Part shown: positions 41,790-52,145 of the stretch, piece after piece
Position numbering within the stretch: the first letter of the stretch is position 1
Layout: each line of letters begins with the position of its first letter
Origin: Prorocentrum cordatum
Lineage: Eukaryota > Sar > Dinophyceae > Prorocentrales > Prorocentraceae
Assembly (NCBI GenBank): GCA_963575745.1
Contig: CAUYUJ010006557.1
Coordinates: 635,501 to 699,500, forward strand
Length of the DNA: 64,000 nt
Direction of reading: 5' to 3'
Program-made: the position numbers and the translations under genes
The notes under the pieces: generated by a model
What the model saw: only the letters and a program-made list of their open reading frames with translations
Database searches by the model: none
What the model was told of the DNA's origin: nothing

Positions 41790-42660
41790 CTCGAATGCCA
41801 TGGCAACTCCAGCCCATTCTCATCCGCTCTCTTCGACACCCGCAGGGGGGGGGGTCAAGGGGGGAGCCTCCCGGGGGTTTTGTGGGGTCCGTGGGGCAGA
41901 TGCGACTCCTCCCCGGGCGGTACGGCGGCCAAGACAATGTTTCAGCGTTGTAGTTGAGTCGAAGGCCCCCTTCCTTTGATCCCTTCCCCGCCGGGGGGGG
42001 GGTCCTGGGGGGGGCCTCCCGGGGCGGGTCCCGGGGCAGATGCGACTCCTCCCCGGGCGGTCTGGCGGCCAAGAGAAGCGTCGTGCTTGAGTCGAGCGGA
42101 AGCCCCTTCCCTATGATCCCTTTCCCGTCGGGGGAGGGGGAGGTCTGGGGGGGGGGATCCTCCTCGGGCGGTTTGGCGGCCAAGAAAAGCGTTGCAGTTG
42201 AGTCGAAGGGAAGCCCCTTCCCTTGAATTAAGATCCCTTCCCCACCGGGACGGGGGGGGGGTCTCGGGGATGGCCTCCCGGGGTGGGGCCCGGGAGGGCC
42301 CTGGGACAGATACGACTCCTCCTCGGACTTGGCGGCCAAGAAAAGCGTCGAAAGGAAGCCCCTTCCCTTTGATCCCTTCCCCGCCGAGGGAAGGGGGGGT
42401 CCCGGAGATGGCCTCTGGTCGGGGGAGGTCCCGGGGCAGATACGCCTCCTCCTCCTCGGGCGGTTTGGCGGCCAAGAAAAGCTTATAGTTGAGTCGAAAG
42501 GAAGCCTCTCCCTTTGATCCCTTCCCCGCCGGGGGGGGGTCCCAGGGAGGTCCCCGATCGGGGACCTCCCCAGGACCCGCTCGAGCGGGTCCCGGGGGGG
42601 TCCCCGGGGGTCCCGGTGCAGATACGACTCTCCCTCGGGCGGTTCGCCTCGCTATCTCCC
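41790..42660. repeat. ~136-bp satellite, six variable units
   Basis: GGCGGCCAAG recurs at 41924, 42064, 42175, 42331 and 42467 (spacing 111-156 bp). Each unit contains AGTTGAGTCGAAGG, AAGCCCCTTCCCTTTGATCC, CTTCCCCGCCGGGGGGG and CAGATGCGACTCCTCC. Length variation sits in G runs. Open frames on the minus strand (more than 200 codons) are compositional. Confidence 0.9.
41798..41842. repeat. 45-bp direct repeat flanking the ~136-bp satellite, left
   Basis: ATGCCATGGCAACTCCAGCC then CATTCTCATCCGCTCTCTTC recurs at 42874-42920 with two or three differences, just outside the satellite on the other side. Confidence 0.8.
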
Positions 42661-42985
42661 TTGCTCTCCCCCCCTCCTCGTCTGCCCATCCTTGTCCCTC
42701 TCCTGCCCCTCCTCGTACCCCTCCTCCCCCTCGCATCTCCTACTCCTCCTCCTCCTCCTCCTCCTCCTCGCCCCTCCTGCTCCCTAGCGCCCTCCGCCAC
42801 CTGCTCCTCAACATCCTCGTCGTCCTCGTCGTCGCCGTCTTCAGGGTCGGCGGCACCGGCCGTAAGGCCTTCAAAATGCCATGGCAACTCCAGCCCATTC
42901 TTATCCTCTCTCTTCGACAGTCTACGGGGGCGAGGCGCCAACAGGCGTCACCTCCTCTCCTCTGCGTCTTGCCATCGCTCGGTCG
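42661..42985. repeat. CCT and CGT tracts, conserved tail copy 2, right flanking repeat
   Basis: CCT run at about 42740-42772; CGT/CCT at 42812-42840; the tail TTCAGGGTCGGCGGCACCGG then CCGTAAGGCCTTC at 42840-42872; then the 45-bp direct repeat at 42874-42920. Tail and direct repeat are contiguous here, whereas at 41798 the direct repeat stands without the tail. Confidence 0.75.
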
Positions 42986-42997
42986 TCCGATCCCACT

Positions 42998-43000
42998 GTG

Positions 43001-43033
<33 letters not shown>

Positions 43034-43068
43034 GTGCGTGTGCGTGTGCGTGTGCGTGTGCGTGTGTT
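42998..43068. repeat. GTGCGT microsatellite
   Basis: (GTGCGT)n, about 11 units. Confidence 0.95.
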
Positions 43069-43412
43069 GTGTGTTGTGTGTTGTGTGTTGTGTGTTGTGT
43101 GTTGTGTGTTGTGTGTTGTGTGTTGTGTGTTGTGTGTTGTGTGTTGTGTGTTGTGTGTTGTGTGTTGTGTGTTGTGTGTTGTGTGTTGTGTGTTGTGTGT
43201 TGTGTGTTGTGTGTGTGTTGTGTGTTGTGTGTTGTGTGTTGTGTGTTGTGTGTTGTGTGTTGTGTGTTGTGTGTTGTGTGTTGTGTGTTGTGTGTTGTGT
43301 GTTGTGTGTTGTGTGTTGTGTGTTGTGTGTTGTGTGTTGTGTGTTGTGTGTTGTGTGTTGTGTGTTGTGTGTTGTGTGTTGTGTGTTGTGTGTTGTGTGT
43401 TGTGTGTTGTGT
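43066..43412. repeat. TGTGTTG heptanucleotide array
   Basis: About 48 near-perfect heptamers with a single irregular unit near 43212, passing into GTGTGGT units at 43408-43440. The low divergence suggests recent expansion. Confidence 0.95.
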
Positions 43413-43440
43413 GGTGTGTGGTGTGTGGTGTGTGGTGTGT

Positions 43441-44089
43441 GTGTGTGTTCGGTTTCGTGCGTGCTCTGGTGTCGCAAGACGATCCAAGATGATCCTCGCT
43501 GGTCAATCTTTCCTGGCGCTGGCCTCGTCGAGAAACAGATGCACGCGTTGGAGCGATGCCAAGTTGCCCGCCTCCTCTTTCGCTCAACGGGCAGTGTGGG
43601 CGACGCGCCAGCGGCGTTGCTTTGTCCTCCTCCTCCTCCGCCTTCTCCTCCTCCCTCGCTCTCGCTGTCGGCCGCTGGTTCGTCCCGCGTCTGGCGGGTG
43701 CGATAGTTTTTCAGAGGGCTCGCGAGCGAGACCCCCACCCTCCCAGTTTCCACAAACTCGCGGAGGCCAGAGGAAACGACGATAACTGGTGATCACAAGT
43801 GAATCACTGGGAGTGGGAAGCAGAGTAAATCAGGCGATCTGGCGTGTGAATTCTCCTTAGTACCCCAAAGAGTTTGAAGGAATCCTAGCGATGAAAGGTG
43901 AAACTCTTGCTTCACTCGAGGGGGCGGGTGCCGGGGTACCTCTGCGGGGGTAGGGGGGTGGAGGGGTGGGGGTACCCAGAATTCCTGGGCCCTGAGGGGC
44001 GTGGGGTCGGGGTTTCCTGGGAACATGGGGGGGTGGGGGCAGGTCTCCCCGATTTGCCCAGGCCCTCTTGGGCCCTCTACTATCGCTGA
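43441..44089. other. Unassigned DNA
   Basis: No gene recognised. GGGGTG-rich stretch at 43925-44050. Confidence 0.35.
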
Positions 44090-45284
44090 ACGATCGGGCG
44101 AAGACGCCCAAGACGGCCTCCATCCGACCGAAAAAGCACCCAAGACGTCCAAAGATGCCTCCAAGGGCACCCCCAAAAGAGGGCCCAACTCGTCAAGTAC
44201 CCTTAGGAAAACGTGAATGTCTAGTATATCATAACTTCTCGGCCTTTGCGGGCGTCCAAGACGACCCCAGGGGCCCCTAAGACCGCCCCGATGACGCTTC
44301 AAGAGGCCCCCACAAGCGGGCACCGGCACGGCCCCAGAGGACCCCGAGACGGCCCGCGAGGCGCCCTGGAAGGCCCAGGCCCCAAGAGGGGCCCAAGAGT
44401 TCTGCTGTTCCCATCGTACTTAAGGACACATCCCAGACTTAACTTCGAGCACTCAGAAAAGTATCGAAACAATGTCGAACGAGTATCGCCTCCCAGTGCC
44501 CGACATGAAAACCCTTAAGTTTCGGTACTTTCTTGGTGCTCGAAATTCTTTCTGGCGATCGAGGGTGAAATAGGTTGGACAAAAGGGGGAGCCTGATCCG
44601 ACAATTCGAGCCTTCCGACCCAAGATGCCGCCAGGAGACCCCAAGGGGGCCTCAAGAGGACCCAAGAGGGTATCCCCCCCCCCAGATACGCATCCCCCCC
44701 GGGCGGTTCCAGGGCCTAGGAAAGCCGCAAGACGCGGCCAGAGTGCCCCAAGAGGCCCCCGAGGCGGCCCTCGAGGGCCCCGAATCGCCGAACGACCGGT
44801 CCCAGACACCAAAGCAGACTCCAGACCGCTCAGAAGGTTTTCGAAACGCCCCAAAAGGCCTCCAAGAGCACTCCCAAGAGGGCCCCAAGGGGCCAAAAAC
44901 ACTGATGTTCCTGACGTTTTCGAACGACTTTGGCGTTCTCGCCTTCTCGGCTACCCCAACGCTCCAAGACAGCCCAAGATGCCCCCAAGATCGCCCAAGA
45001 GGTCTCCAAGAGGGCCCCAAAAGAAATCAAGAGAGCCACAAGACAGCCAAAGAGGCTCCCAAAACAGCCCAAGAGGCCCCCGAGAAGGCTCCGAGAGGGA
45101 ACCCAGACGGGGGACCCGAACGTAGATTTGGAGGCCCCCAAGAAGCCCCCAGAGGCACCCAAAAAGCCTCCCAAGAGGCCCCAAGAAGCCCCCAAGAGAC
45201 CCCCATGAAACCCCAAGAGCCCCCCCCGCCCCACACGAGAACCCCAAGAGGCGCCAAAAATACCCCCAAGAGGCCCCCGAAAGC
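44090..45284 (+). repeat. Modular repeat M, block 8
   Basis: Diverged box A at about 44180-44255 (CTTCTCGGCCTTTGCGGGCG), box B at 44586-44620 (CCTGATCCGACAATTCGAGC then CTTCCGACCC), clear box A at 44891-44965 (GGCGTTCTCGCCTTCTCGGC), diverged box B at 45109-45135 (GACCCGAACGTAGATTTGG). It ends directly in a CGT array, the same architecture as block 7. Confidence 0.8.
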
Positions 45285-45295
45285 GCGTCGTCGTC

Positions 45296-45330
<35 letters not shown>

Positions 45331-45368
45331 CGTGGTCGTCGTCGTCGTCGTGGTCGTCATCGTCGTCG

Positions 45369-45400
<32 letters not shown>

Positions 45401-45438
45401 GTCGTCGTCGTCGTCGTCTTCGTCGTCGTCGTCGTCGA

Positions 45439-45469
<31 letters not shown>

Positions 45470-45550
45470 GTTGGTGTCGTTGTCGCCATCGTCGTCGCCG
45501 TCGTCATCGCCGTCGTTCAGGGTCAGCGGCGCCAGCTGGAAAGCCTCTCC
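45285..45550. repeat. CGT array with conserved tail, copy 3
   Basis: (CGT)n and (GGTCGT)n for about 230 bp, then TTCAGGGTCAGCGGCGCCAG then CTGGAAAGCC, a diverged form of the tail at 37576 and 42840. On the minus strand the tract encodes a long Asp run preceded by APLTLNDG. Confidence 0.85.
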
Positions 45551-46030
45551 ACTGATATGAAAACCTGACCCAAAGTGATGAGGAATCCTCTGGGTCCAGG
45601 ACATACCTGCTCTTCCCGTATCGAAAACCTGTCAAAAACGCGATCGGATGCAATAAGGTGTGGTTTGATCTGGGCTACGTTTCGCTCGCGAATGGGATGC
45701 GATTAAATGCGATTCAAATCCACGGGGGATCTTTTTGATATGAAATATGACCCGTTCCTGTTGACATCCGGTTCGGGTCCGACTCAAATGCAACAGAAAT
45801 CCTCTGTATCTGGGATAAAGATCTGCCCCACTTTCATTGAATTGGGCTGAGGACCCCATCCAGATTCAAAAGAAACCTTTAGATCTGAAACCACTACCCT
45901 GCCCCAGTGAAATCGTCAGGACCCGACTCAAATTACACAAGAATCCTCAGTGTCCGGGATATGTCTGCTCCGTTCCTGGAATCGTAGGAGAATCTCCTTC
46001 GGATTCAATAGTAGTCGTTTTGATATGAGA
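45551..46030. repeat. Degenerate ~130-bp repeat, AT-richer
   Basis: AGGAATCCTCTGGGTCCAGG, AGAAATCCTCTGTATCTGGG and AGAATCCTCAGTGTCCGGG, each followed by an ATATCTGCTC-like word, at about 45582, 45798 and 45930. CCGACTCAAAT and CGACTCAAATTACA precede the latter two. Confidence 0.55.
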
Positions 46031-46425
46031 CTGACCCCTCGACCACTTTCTCCGCATCATCTCTCTTTGCACATTCCTGGCAATTCCTGCTTCGCCCCTT
46101 CCCCTTTTTTTCATCCTCCTCCCACCAAATCCTCCTTCCGCCGCCGCTGCCCATATGAGAGGTATGCGGATGACAAGCAGGAGCAAAGTGAGATGAAAAA
46201 GGAACCGGAACCGGACACGAAACTTGAGTGCCAAATCCCATTGCCAGACAGGTCCCTTTGAGGGGCAGACGGTGCACTGCGCGACTCGGAACATGAACTG
46301 GTCGGGAAATCTGCAAAACTGCACAGGCAAGACTACGGAGGAGGAGGAGGGTGAGGAGGAAATGGAGAACACCAACAAAGATGGAAACATCTTCGTGCTG
46401 ATGCGGGAACGCACACGACACATCA
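46031..46425. other. Probable 3' trailing region of the retrotransposon
   Basis: Lies downstream, in minus-strand sense, of the retroelement stop codon. No gene. No poly-A or microsatellite tail that would fix the 3' end is evident. Confidence 0.35.
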
Positions 46426-46798
46426 CTAATTTAGCGAGTCCTTCCACCGCAAACGTGGTCTCCCTATGAGGCGCTTCGCCTCGGTCCGAAGCCGTGGCGT
46501 CCACCCGAATAACCGCCTGCTCCAAGTGTTTTGTGCGTGGAAACAGCTCAGGGTACCAAACTCTATTTTTCGATCTCGTCGAACGCAAACCCAGTTTTTG
46601 ACGTTGCTTGTGGAACGATAGGCTTACACTGTGTGCGTAGAGCGCTTGGCGCGATCCACGTAAGATTCATCGACTCACCTGGCAGACCGAAGCGTACTGC
46701 GGAGCATCCTCCTCCAAATGACCTTGAGCTGGTCCTTCGATTCGGCATCCAGTGTCCAGCATTCGCACCCGTATAATGCAACCAGCATCTCGACGCTT

Positions 46799-47476
46799 TC
46801 AAATATGCGCACACAGTTCGGACATTGGCATGAAATCGAGCCCCGAGCGCAACGCATGCTTGAACTTTTCAAACACTCCCCACGGACAGGAAAATCGGTT
46901 TTCAGATCCTGTGCAATGATAAACGCGGTACATTTCGGACTGTGCAACCTTCATAATGCCCAGTTCATCTCCAAACACCCTACCTGATGATGCAGTAGGT
47001 GTTGAGTTCGTCAAAGTCCTTGCTCTCCCGACGTGCACTTGCAATCCGTAACGGGCCGCCTCCCGCGCCAAATCTTGATGCATTTGCGCAACGTCAGATC
47101 TGCTGCACGCCAATAGAAGCACGCCGTCCGCAAACCTCAAATTTGCCGACGGATCCGAGGCGGCATCCATGGCAAAGCCATAGTATTGCCTGGCCCTGGG
47201 TAAATTGAGGCCGCGCCGTGTTTTCTTCAGCGAGCAGAAGCAGACTTCCATGACAGCTCCGAACACCAACCTAAGGATAGAATCCCTTTGCTTCGCGCCG
47301 CGACATGGTTCAAAACGTAGCGACCGTCGCCTTCTGGTGGTGATATAGCTTCTGCTGCAAAGAAATATATTTGGCACCCGATCCCAACGATCGACGACCC
47401 CCCACAGCGCGGAACGATCTACTGCATCAAAAACCTTCTCGACATCCACAAGTGCAATCAAAAGAGGCGGACACAA
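46799..47476 (-). pseudogene. Reverse transcriptase segment of the LINE (inactive)
   Basis: The longest uninterrupted piece (225 codons), covering RT motifs A to E. Motif A retains both Asp residues (LVDVEKVFD). The motif B region is altered (GAKQRDSILRLVF where GXXQGDPLSP-like sequence is usual). Motif C is FADG instead of FADD; in this family the second Asp binds a catalytic metal, so the enzyme would be dead. The upstream (47697-47458) and downstream (46947-46675) pieces continue the same protein in other frames. Confidence 0.88.
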
Positions 47477-48506
47477 TTCTGCGCATCCCTCAGCAAACAG
47501 TCAACAATGAATAGATAATCTACCGTGGAAGACCTGTTCAGGCACGCAGCTTGGTCTGGACACTGCGCCGGCACGATTGTTGGCTGAAACCCATCGCACA
47601 CCAAGCACGCAAAGAATTGGCATAGAGTCGGTAAAATCGCTATGAGTCCAAAGTTCTGCGCTAGGAGCGGGCCGCCCTTCTTGAACAATACCACCATTCA
47701 TGTTCCCGCCCATGCTTCTGGCACCTCAGCGCCCGTCTGTAGCACGTCATTGAACACGCCGGAGAAGAAATTGCGAAAGGTAGCTTTTGATAACTTCAAC
47801 ATCTCCGCCACCGTGTCAGACTCATCCGTGCATTTTCCTCATCTCAAACTCCCCAAAGCCGATCTCAACCCATCCAACGTGGAAGGTAGGATCGAAGGTA
47901 GGATCCCCTCAGTGGCAGCATGGTGGATGCAATTTCCAGCGCGACGGCCCGCCATCAATTTCTCACAAACAAACACGCGAATACTCATTCAACGCTCCTT
48001 TTTGTCGGTATGCTCTGTGCCACCATCATATTAAACCGTCACAATGTATTGTTTTTTCTTGGACCTCAAGCCCAAGCAATCCGCAATTTGCCGCAGAACT
48101 CTGTCAATATTGGGTCGATACGCGCCTCACGTTCCAGCCTCAATCTGGTGCTGACAATACCCGCGATGCCTTTACTACCTCAAGTCGGCGTGCCTTCCTC
48201 TCTACAGCATTCAAGTCAAGCTTGCGCCGTCGGCCTCTTCGTTCTGCAATGAATGGCGCGAGCGAACCGCAACAAATGCAGGGCGACGCGGTCGACGTTG
48301 GAAACGGGATGACATCCTCGCGCAAACCCACCATGTATCACTCCAGTGCCCATGTCTCTGCTCAAAGTGTACACCCTTTCTGAATATAGTGCTTGAGTTT
48401 TCGCGTCTAAAACGTCCTCCGACCAAATGCTCCCATCAACTGCTGAATCCAAACTGTTCTGCAGTGTCCGTGCATGGGCCTTCGTTGGCGGTCGCACAAA
48501 TATGCG

Positions 48507-48800
48507 TCATTCAACTGGCCTGTGGTCCGGACCACTGTCCAACCACTTGTTCACCTGGCAAAATATCATCGCTGAAAAGATACGGCGGTCAACCAACATG
48601 AAATCCAACAGCTTCCTCAAATCCTTGTTTGAATACGTCCAAAAGCTCGCCGCTTCCACAAGATCAAATGTACTTTCCAAGACAAAACCGAGAAGCATAC
48701 AAACGTGCAGTAACCACTCCCAGCGAACCATGCGATGTGTGATTGTAAAATTGGCCCCAGGAGTGCCGTGTCCTACTTCTTCTTCAACAGAAGGGCCCAC
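48507..48800 (-). pseudogene. Endonuclease C-terminal segment of the LINE
   Basis: Encodes the end of an APE-type endonuclease: a block with FWTYSNKDLRKLLDFMLVDR followed within about 30 residues by SGPDHRPVE. LDFMLVDRR and SGSDHRPV-like motifs are the standard C-terminal signature of LINE endonucleases, the His being catalytic. It is joined to the preceding segment (49130-48801) only after a frame change. Confidence 0.85.
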
Positions 48801-49197
48801 CTAAGCGGTCAAGTCCCCTGCAATCAGAAACCGATGTCTCGTACCACCCCTTGGGGCTAGACGATTATAAAGACTAGAATGAACAGCTTCGTCGTAAGCG
48901 TTATCTATTACTGAACGTGGCATGTAAAAAAACAAAAACTCTGAAATTAAGAACGCCTGCCACCAACTCAAAAAACAACTCTTCGATCGCATACTGCACG
49001 GAGAGACGCGTAAAACAATCTTATGGTAACCAATCTGCCGATATCGCTCTTTCCCTTGCTCCCACCGCTCCCGAACCACTTGGGGCCGCCCTCTGCAATG
49101 AAGATTTCCTCCGACTTCTGCTCCCGCCATGTTTCCGTGAACACAATCAGGTTCCAGCTCTGACCATTCAGCTCGTCGAGCAGAATTGGTGAATTCG

Positions 49198-49445
49198 TGG
49201 GAGCAGGAGGAGGAGAAGGAAGAGGGGTGGGAGGAGGAGGAGGAGGAGGAGAGGAGGAGGAGTGACTCATCAAAAGACCCGCCTTCTCCCCAGGGAGGGA
49301 GGAGGGAGGAGGGGGAGAGAGGAGGGCACAGGAGGCAGGAAGGCGAGGAGGAGGAAGAGGAGGGGGCGGGCGGGGAGGGGGGGGGATTAAGAAGAGGAGG
49401 CGGAGGAGGTTGAGGAGGAGACGGAGGAGAAGGATGGGGGTGCTC
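49198..49445. repeat. GGA-rich purine tract
   Basis: (GGA)n and (GAGGA)n, interrupted at 49261-49290; abuts the 5' end of the LINE. Confidence 0.85.
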
Positions 49446-49979
49446 AGAGATCCTCAGGGTGTTCAGAGATCCTCAGGATGATCCTTATCTTCCTCCGATA
49501 CCCGAATACCACCAGATATGATGTAAACATGTTGTTTTCGTTGTATGAGATGCCGCTGGACCATACTGTGCACAGTTGTTGTTGTTGTTGCTGTTTGTTG
49601 TTTTTTCGTTATTGGGCTTCTTGTGTTCAATACACCCGCGGATGATAACAGCCACAACAACCTGTATATAGTGTGGCTTGGAGGGCGTGCTCCCGCCACC
49701 AAAGCACTGTGGCTAATAGGGTCTGGCGGTATCCCATGCCGGACACATACAAATCACAAATGATCTGTACATAGCAGCGTGTGGTGGTATTCGGGCATCG
49801 CTGGGTCAGAAAGAGGAGGCGCAAACAGAAAGAAATAGGACGGGGGAGCGGAGAAAGAGAAGGATGATGATAAGGTGGAGGAGGGAAAGAGAAGGAGGAT
49901 AACACGATCGGTGGATGCTGTGCTGGTTTTGAAGGTTTGGGGGGGCGCATGGGGGATACCATATCTGGATGTAGCCGTG
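49446..49979. other. Unassigned DNA
   Basis: TTG microsatellite at about 49575-49602; 14-bp duplication AGAGATCCTCAGG near 49447 and 49467. No gene recognised. Confidence 0.4.
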
Positions 49980-50790
49980 TGTAGATGGGTGTGTATGTAT
50001 GTATGTTTGTATGTACGTATATATGTATGCATACATGCATCCATGTATGTGTGCGCGTACGTACGTGTGTATAGGTATGTATGTGTGTATGCACATGTGC
50101 ATATGTGTATGTATGTATGTATGCCGGCATGTGTATGCATAACTGCATGTATGTATGTATGTATGTGTATGTATGTATGTATGTCTGTGTATGTATGTAT
50201 GTATGTATGTATGTATGTATGCGTGTATGTATGTATGTATGCACGTGTGTGTGCAAATATGCACGTATTGATGTATGTATGTGTATATACGCTTGCATGC
50301 ACGCATGTGTGTATATGAGTATGCAAACGTACGTATGTATGCATGCACGTGTGTTTGTATGTAATCATGTATGGATGCATATATGCATGTATGTACGTGT
50401 ATGCAGATATTCGTACATGCCTAGGGCTATGTGTACGTATGTGTATACTTTATGTTTAAACCTGTATATGGCTATTTGTAGGTATATGCGTATGCGTGTG
50501 GTGTGCCTCTATATGTGTATATCAAACACATGTAGCTGTACATTTATATAAATACGTGTGTATAGATGTTGACACTTGAGTATGTATATGCACGTATATG
50601 TGTATGAAGGTGTAACTGTATGTGCACATGGTTAATCATATGCATATGTATGCATACACGGGCGTATGTGTATGTGCTTGTTTGGCTGCATGAATCGTTG
50701 TTTATGTAAGTCTGTATGCATGCATCTCTGCATGAATGTATGCATGTATGTATGCATGCATGTTTGTGTGTGTGCGTGTGCGTAACTTTG
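49980..50790. repeat. TGTA/TGCA tetranucleotide mosaic
   Basis: About 800 bp of (TGTA)n, purest at 50140-50240, with TGCA, CGTA and TGTG variants. Alternating purine-pyrimidine over long stretches, prone to non-B structure. Frames give Tyr-Val-Cys-Met or Thr-His-Ile-Tyr runs. Confidence 0.95.
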
Positions 50791-51284
50791 TGTGTGGGTT
50801 CGGTTCGGCATGACGGCGGGGATGCAAAGCCGGTTCCGGGGATGGTGTCGAGGGCTCTAGGGTTCCCCGTCCTTGTGAAGACGTCATGGGTTCGGGGGTC
50901 TGGGGCGCGCTGGCGACGTAGCCGTCCCCAATTCCCTCACCCACCTGCGTAATGTTCGGGCGCGGCATAACCGACCCCTTCTGTGACAAAACACCTTTCG
51001 TGACGTCCTCCGGCCTCCAGGCCAACCGCCAGCCGCAAATGTGCGTCTTGGGGTGAGGCGAGGGGGACGTCACGGAAGGGGATAGTTTGCTAGGTGTCGG
51101 TTAGGCCGCCCCTGAAGTAACCGCCTCTTCTTCCCCCCCCGTCTCACTGCCCGCCTCCTTCTTCCCCCCCCTTCATCCTCCCCCCCGCATCCCTCCACCT
51201 GCTTCTGCACTTCTACTCGGGTCGGACGGAGGGGGGGGGGGGGCGGGGGGAAGCCAAAGGAGGGGCCAGCGAATGAGCTCACGC
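50791..51284. other. Unassigned DNA
   Basis: No gene recognised; poly-C and poly-G runs at 51130-51250. Confidence 0.35.
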
Positions 51285-51385
51285 AGCTGGCTTCCCCGGC
51301 GCCTCCCGGCGCTGGAGGCGGGCACTGAGGAGAGCGCCTGGCGAAGGGGCCGAAGCTGGCTGCATGCAGCAGTTGTCGTAAACCC
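51285..51385. repeat. Dispersed repeat R5, copy 2
   Basis: CCCCGGCGCCTCCCGGCGCT then GGAGGCGGGC, and CCGAAGCTGGCTGCATGCAG, corresponding to 15020-15110. This copy carries about 20 extra bases in the middle. Confidence 0.6.
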
Positions 51386-51397
51386 CTCCCCCGCCTC

Positions 51398-51455
51398 CGC
51401 CTCCGCCTCCTCCTCATCCTCCTCCTCCTTATCCTCCTCCTCCTCCTCCTCGCCG
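51398..51455. repeat. CCT/CCG microsatellite
   Basis: (CCTCCG)n then (TCCTCC)n. Confidence 0.9.
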
Positions 51456-51691
51456 TCTGTCTCTCGAGTACTAACTCGGAACTCGGGCGCCCATTCGGGA
51501 CGATCCAGGCAGCCCCAGAAGGCCCTCGGCGAGGCGCAGCTGCTGGAGAGCACCCTGAGGCTGGAAAACCGCCGATAATTTATGACAGCGCCCGAAAACC
51601 TCGGACCCCCCGACATCGGCGATGTGCTTTTGTTTCGCTTTGCGGACCAAAGACCCCGACCGCTTCCCCGCCTTTTTGGAGACCGTTTTTT

Positions 51692-51885
51692 CAATCGGCG
51701 ATAACCCGGGTTATCCGGGGGGGGGGGGAGGAGGGGGCCGGCCGATAACCTAAACCTCGCGCTGTGGGCAGCCCTACATATGCCCGCGCCCCCCCCTCCC
51801 GCGGACCTGCACAACGGGCAAGGTTAGGTTATCCTGGGGGGGAGGGAGGGGGGGGCAAGCCCGATCACCCGTGCTATCGCCCGAC
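51692..51885. repeat. Nested inverted repeat, GGTTATC/GATAACC
   Basis: ATCGGCGATAACCCGGGTTA then TCCGGGG at the left, CGATAACCTAAACC near 51742 and AAGGTTAGGTTATCC near 51819. The inner pair forms an inverted repeat around about 65 bp. Candidate small mobile element; single copy here. Confidence 0.5.
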
Positions 51886-51919
51886 CCTAACAAAAAAACA
51901 GTCTCCTGTTCGCCCCAGG

Positions 51920-52145
51920 TCCATCCTCTTGGGGGGCTCTTGGGGCCTCCTGGGAGCGTCTTGGGGCGAAAGGCTAGACTTTTCGGTTCGTGGTCCCCCT
52001 CTTGGGGCCGTCTTGGGGCCCTCTTGGGCCGTCTTGGACGCCTCTTGGGCCATCTTGGGGCCCTCTTGGGCCGATTTGGGGGCCTCTTGGGAGCCTCTTG
52101 GGCCGTCTAGGGGCGGTCTTGGGGGCCTCTTGGGCCGTCGTCAAC
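51920..52145 (-). repeat. Modular repeat M, block 9 (minus orientation)
   Basis: Filler CCTCTTGGGGC and CCGTCTTGGGG. Box B inverted at 51965-51998 (GAAAGGCTAGACTTTTCGGT then TCGTGGTC), closest to the box B copies at 12.1-12.6 kb. No box A present. Confidence 0.75.

Larger units (their letters stand above)
46426..49195 (-). mobile_element. Non-LTR retrotransposon (LINE), decayed and 5'-truncated
   Basis: Read from 49195 downward the minus strand holds, in order: an endonuclease-like N terminus (WNLIVFTETWRE, about 49160-49120), an AGDLTA block (about 48801; AGDFN in intact enzymes), a DHRPV block (about 48515), a linker, and a pre-RT segment (EVPEAWAG near 47720). Next come a fingers block (VVLFKKG near 47690), PDQAAC near 47560, motif A (ALVDVEKVFDAVD near 47450), motif C (RFADG, 47123-47137), LYGCECWTL near 46770, WRRML, and a C-terminal GRPRLRWKDSLN ending at a TAG at 46426-46428. 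The pieces lie in different frames, so there are several frameshifts. Motif C has Gly (GGC, 47123-47125) in place of the second catalytic Asp. The 5' edge meets a GGA tract. Certainly a LINE relic; clade not resolved. Confidence 0.92.

Noticed and set aside
42514-43785. 423-codon frame with a Cys-Val-Leu repeat
   Set aside because: It is the translation of the TGTGTTG heptamer array, open in all frames.
46208-46425. Further retroelement coding beyond the TAG at 46426
   Set aside because: The C-terminal signature ends at the stop; the sequence after it shows no continuation of LINE protein.
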